Part shown: piece after piece, positions 61,403 to 64,000 of the stretch
How the letters are laid out: each line of letters begins with the position of its first letter
How positions within the stretch are numbered: position 1 is the stretch's first letter
Assembly: GCA_037039925.1 (NCBI GenBank)
Contig: JAXRKP010000208.1
Span: 286,001-350,000 of the forward strand
Source: Doris montereyensis
Lineage: Eukaryota > Mollusca > Gastropoda > Nudibranchia > Dorididae
Direction: 5' to 3'
DNA: 64,000 bases
The notes under the pieces: generated by a model
Told to the model about the DNA's origin: nothing
What the model saw: only the letters and a program-made list of their open reading frames with translations
Databases searched by the model: none
Made by a program: the position numbers and the translations under genes

Positions 61403-61780
61403 GGGGGGGAGAGAAAATGAGAGTAAGTAAGTAGAAAACGTAGTGGTACATGTAGTAGAAGTAATTGCCAAATGGCGTGGTGCGCTACTGGAACTCTGTC
61501 GAGCGTCCTTCCAGTTCGTGTTTTCATTACTGTGGCCAGCTCGTGCCATTCACATCTCGGGTCTCGGGGCCTTCTCATTGAGGAGAAAACTGTGTTCAGC
61601 CTGCCCGCTGCCTGGCTGTTCGACGAGAAGAGCCGACCCGATGGAACCAATCAAGATGTCTCCTGAGTGTCATTCATTTATGCGTTGCACTATATTATTA
61701 TATACATGTACGTAATCAAATATACCTGGACCAGGATTATACATTGTAATAGTATGGTTGTCTCTGTGTCACGTGTGTTT

Positions 61781-62062
<282 letters not shown>

Positions 62063-62439
62063 GGAAGAAGAGGAGTGGAGGGAGAGAAAGATATATAGAG
62101 AGAAGGGGGCGGTGGCGGATTCCGAGTTGTTCTATTCCATTTTTGCCAATCGATGATTACAGGTCATATATCAAATTGGGCGCCTTTGTTTTGGCGCATC
62201 ATTGTTTTTTTGACGCTGTGTGTCGGTGATTTGCAACTGTGATTAGCGACTGCGCCTGCGGTTGGAAGGGAGTGTGGTGTGATGCTTGCGCGGATCTCAA
62301 TGTACGTGCTTTTGCCTCCCCGTGTGTATGAGTGCCGTACTAATTATATTGATTGTTCTGTCGAATAATTTTGCTTCCCCTCTTTAGTGAGTCCATTAAA
62401 AACAACTAACACCCCCCCCCCCGTGTTTTCTATGGGATG

Positions 62440-62665
62440 AAGGAATGGATGAATAGGTGAATACGTGAGTGAATGAATGAATGGATGAGTGAATACTCGA
62501 TGTGAGTAAGTGATTGAATGAATGAATGAGTAAATGCGCGAGTGAGTAAGTGAATGCATAATTGAGTGAATGGATGAATGGGTAAATACATGAGTAAATG
62601 AATGAATGAGCGAGTGAGTGAATGACTGAAAAAATGAATAAGTGGATGAGTAAGTGAATGACTCA
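62440..62665. repeat. degenerate tetranucleotide (GAAT/GAGT/GGAT)n array
   Basis: TGAATGAATGAATGGATGAG-type sequence over about 220 bases with many point changes. It gives rise to His/Ser frames that are not genes. Confidence 0.85.
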
Positions 62666-62819
62666 AGTTAGGATTTCTGAATGAAGCTGCGATTTAATGT
62701 GTTTCTCTGTGTTGTTCGCTTTGTTTTTACCAGTCGACTGAGCGTGTGCTCCATCAGGTCTTTTGAATGATTTTAACAAGACATTTCCTCAGAAGATAGG
62801 TTGCATCTCTCTGTCGCTA

Positions 62820-62910
62820 GTGGATGGTTGGCGGAGGGCTACTGGAAGAGCCTACTTGTTTCCGTTCACTCTTCACACGTTTTTAAAATTTTATTTTGCT
62901 GTTACCGATC
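62820..62910 (+). repeat. dispersed repeat family C, left part (copy 6)
   Basis: GGATGGTTGGCGGAGGGCTAC, CTACTTGTTTCCGTTCACTC and a TTTTGCTGTTACC remnant match the left half of family C. Confidence 0.45.
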
Positions 62911-63664
62911 TTGATATTATTGCATATTATTATTATGGTGAAACAAAACACAAAAAAATCCGCCTCTCTAGATCTATCATTTATTTGAAAAAACATGTAT
63001 AGATGTATATACTATCTTCTTGCTATTTAACATCAGCTCAGAATCATATTGTCCAAACTACACGTAAACCAATTTTTAGGATGAAAAAAATAAGGCTCTT
63101 AAGTTCTCAACTGGAAAGAGAATTAAAAACTAGGACAAAACGCAGGTGAAATTTGTGACAAAAAATGTAAACCGTATTAGGCTACAGTTTTGTTGTTTGT
63201 GTGTATGTCTCTGTGTGTGTTTGTGTGTGAGAGAAAAAAGAGAGGACAATCAACGATAGTGAATCTTATAATGATTATAATCCACAGTCGTCAATTAATG
63301 ATTAATTATGTAGTTAATTAAGATAATATATTTCTTATCTAACATCGTGCCACTGGCCTAGTCTCCTTAATATCTTTTCTCTTGTGTTGTGACTAGAGTG
63401 ACATTATAAAGACGTGGAGAAGGAAAAATAATGAAGCCCCATAGGACAGACACGAAACAAATACAAAGAAAATTAAGTTGCCATGACATTACTGTAATAC
63501 GTTACGATGTGTTCACGTACGAAGTTGCCTAGGTATTTCGATACTCTCGAGACGAGTCCGTTGGGCGTGAAATCGGTGTGCAGATCAGATTATTTTTTGG
63601 TCCCGTTTTGTCAATATTATGTTACTGCGTCGTCTTCGAGTGGGTAAGAAAGTGCTAGCCAGCC
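62911..63664. other. AT-rich DNA without recognisable feature
   Basis: A short (GT)n stretch lies at 63195-63230. No exon or known repeat is recognised. Confidence 0.5.
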
Positions 63665-63678
63665 ATGTAGTAGTACTA

Positions 63679-63714
<36 letters not shown>

Positions 63715-63806
63715 GTATTAGTAGTAGTAGTAGTAGTAGTACTAGTAGCTAGTAGTAGCTGCAGTAGCAGTAGTAGTCATGATGATGATAATAATAATAG
63801 TAGTAG

Positions 63807-63859
<53 letters not shown>

Positions 63860-63905
63860 TAATAATAATAATAATCATAATGATGATAACAATAATTATA
63901 ATAAA
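63665..63905. repeat. composite (AGT)n / (AAT)n trinucleotide array
   Basis: AGT units to about 63775, then GAT and AAT units. The order is the same as in the array at 41933. Confidence 0.93.
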
Positions 63906-64000
63906 GAAGAAGAACAATGGAAATAATCATAATCAATACTAGGAGGAAGATGAAAACGCACAATTTTTCTTCGCTAAAGCTCCAGAACAAAAAAAAACAT

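Noticed and set aside
61204..61650. 148-codon minus-strand frame
   Set aside because: Its middle is the (GA)n array read as Ser/Leu and its end is a SINE fragment; the first 70 codons show no recognised motif.
62344..62666. His/Ser-rich frames reading H-S-L-T-H-S
   Set aside because: Translation of the degenerate GAAT tetranucleotide array.

Overview
The window is eukaryotic nuclear DNA from an animal with intron-rich genes, tRNA-derived SINEs, decayed LINEs, MITEs and very abundant microsatellites. The proteins and the repeat style suggest a lophotrochozoan, probably a mollusc. That placement is inference and no sequence here proves it.

I find four genes by translating exons and checking GT/AG borders and intron phase. 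(1) The 5' part of a securin (PTTG1-like) gene lies on the minus strand, with coding exons 2192-2087 and 608-373. It carries a KEN box and a D-box and runs off the left edge. (2) A complete TMEM128 gene lies on the plus strand, with four coding exons between 5644 and 11737 and 166 codons. (3) A CPEB2/3/4-class (Orb2-class) RNA-binding translation regulator lies on the minus strand, with eight coding exons from 41427 to about 27085: a Q/N-rich N-terminal region, two RRMs and a C-terminal zinc-binding domain. A probable long 3' UTR may reach about 19700. Three apparent single-base indels break its reading frame. (4) The 5' two thirds of MARCHF5, a RING-CH mitochondrial E3 ligase, lies on the plus strand, with four coding exons from 47292 to 51685. 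Its last exons are not visible in the remaining 12 kb.

Layout: 1-2192 securin; 2.2-5.6 kb a divergent intergenic region with a dispersed repeat and many AGATCT/TCTAGA palindromes; 5.6-11.7 kb TMEM128, with a piggyBac-type MITE, SINEs and a LINE end in its introns; 11.7-19.7 kb repeats and AT-rich DNA; 19.7-41.5 kb CPEB; 41.5-47.3 kb trinucleotide arrays and dead LINEs; 47.3-64 kb MARCHF5 followed by a domain dominated by microsatellites, a 41-bp minisatellite and SINEs.

The four genes belong to unrelated pathways (mitotic exit, membrane protein, mRNA polyadenylation and translation, mitochondrial ubiquitination), and nothing shows that they work together. The most interesting non-gene signals are the palindrome clusters upstream of three start codons, the minisatellite that looks like an amplified SINE head, several uncharacterised dispersed repeat families, two well-bounded MITEs, and the frame breaks in the CPEB gene.
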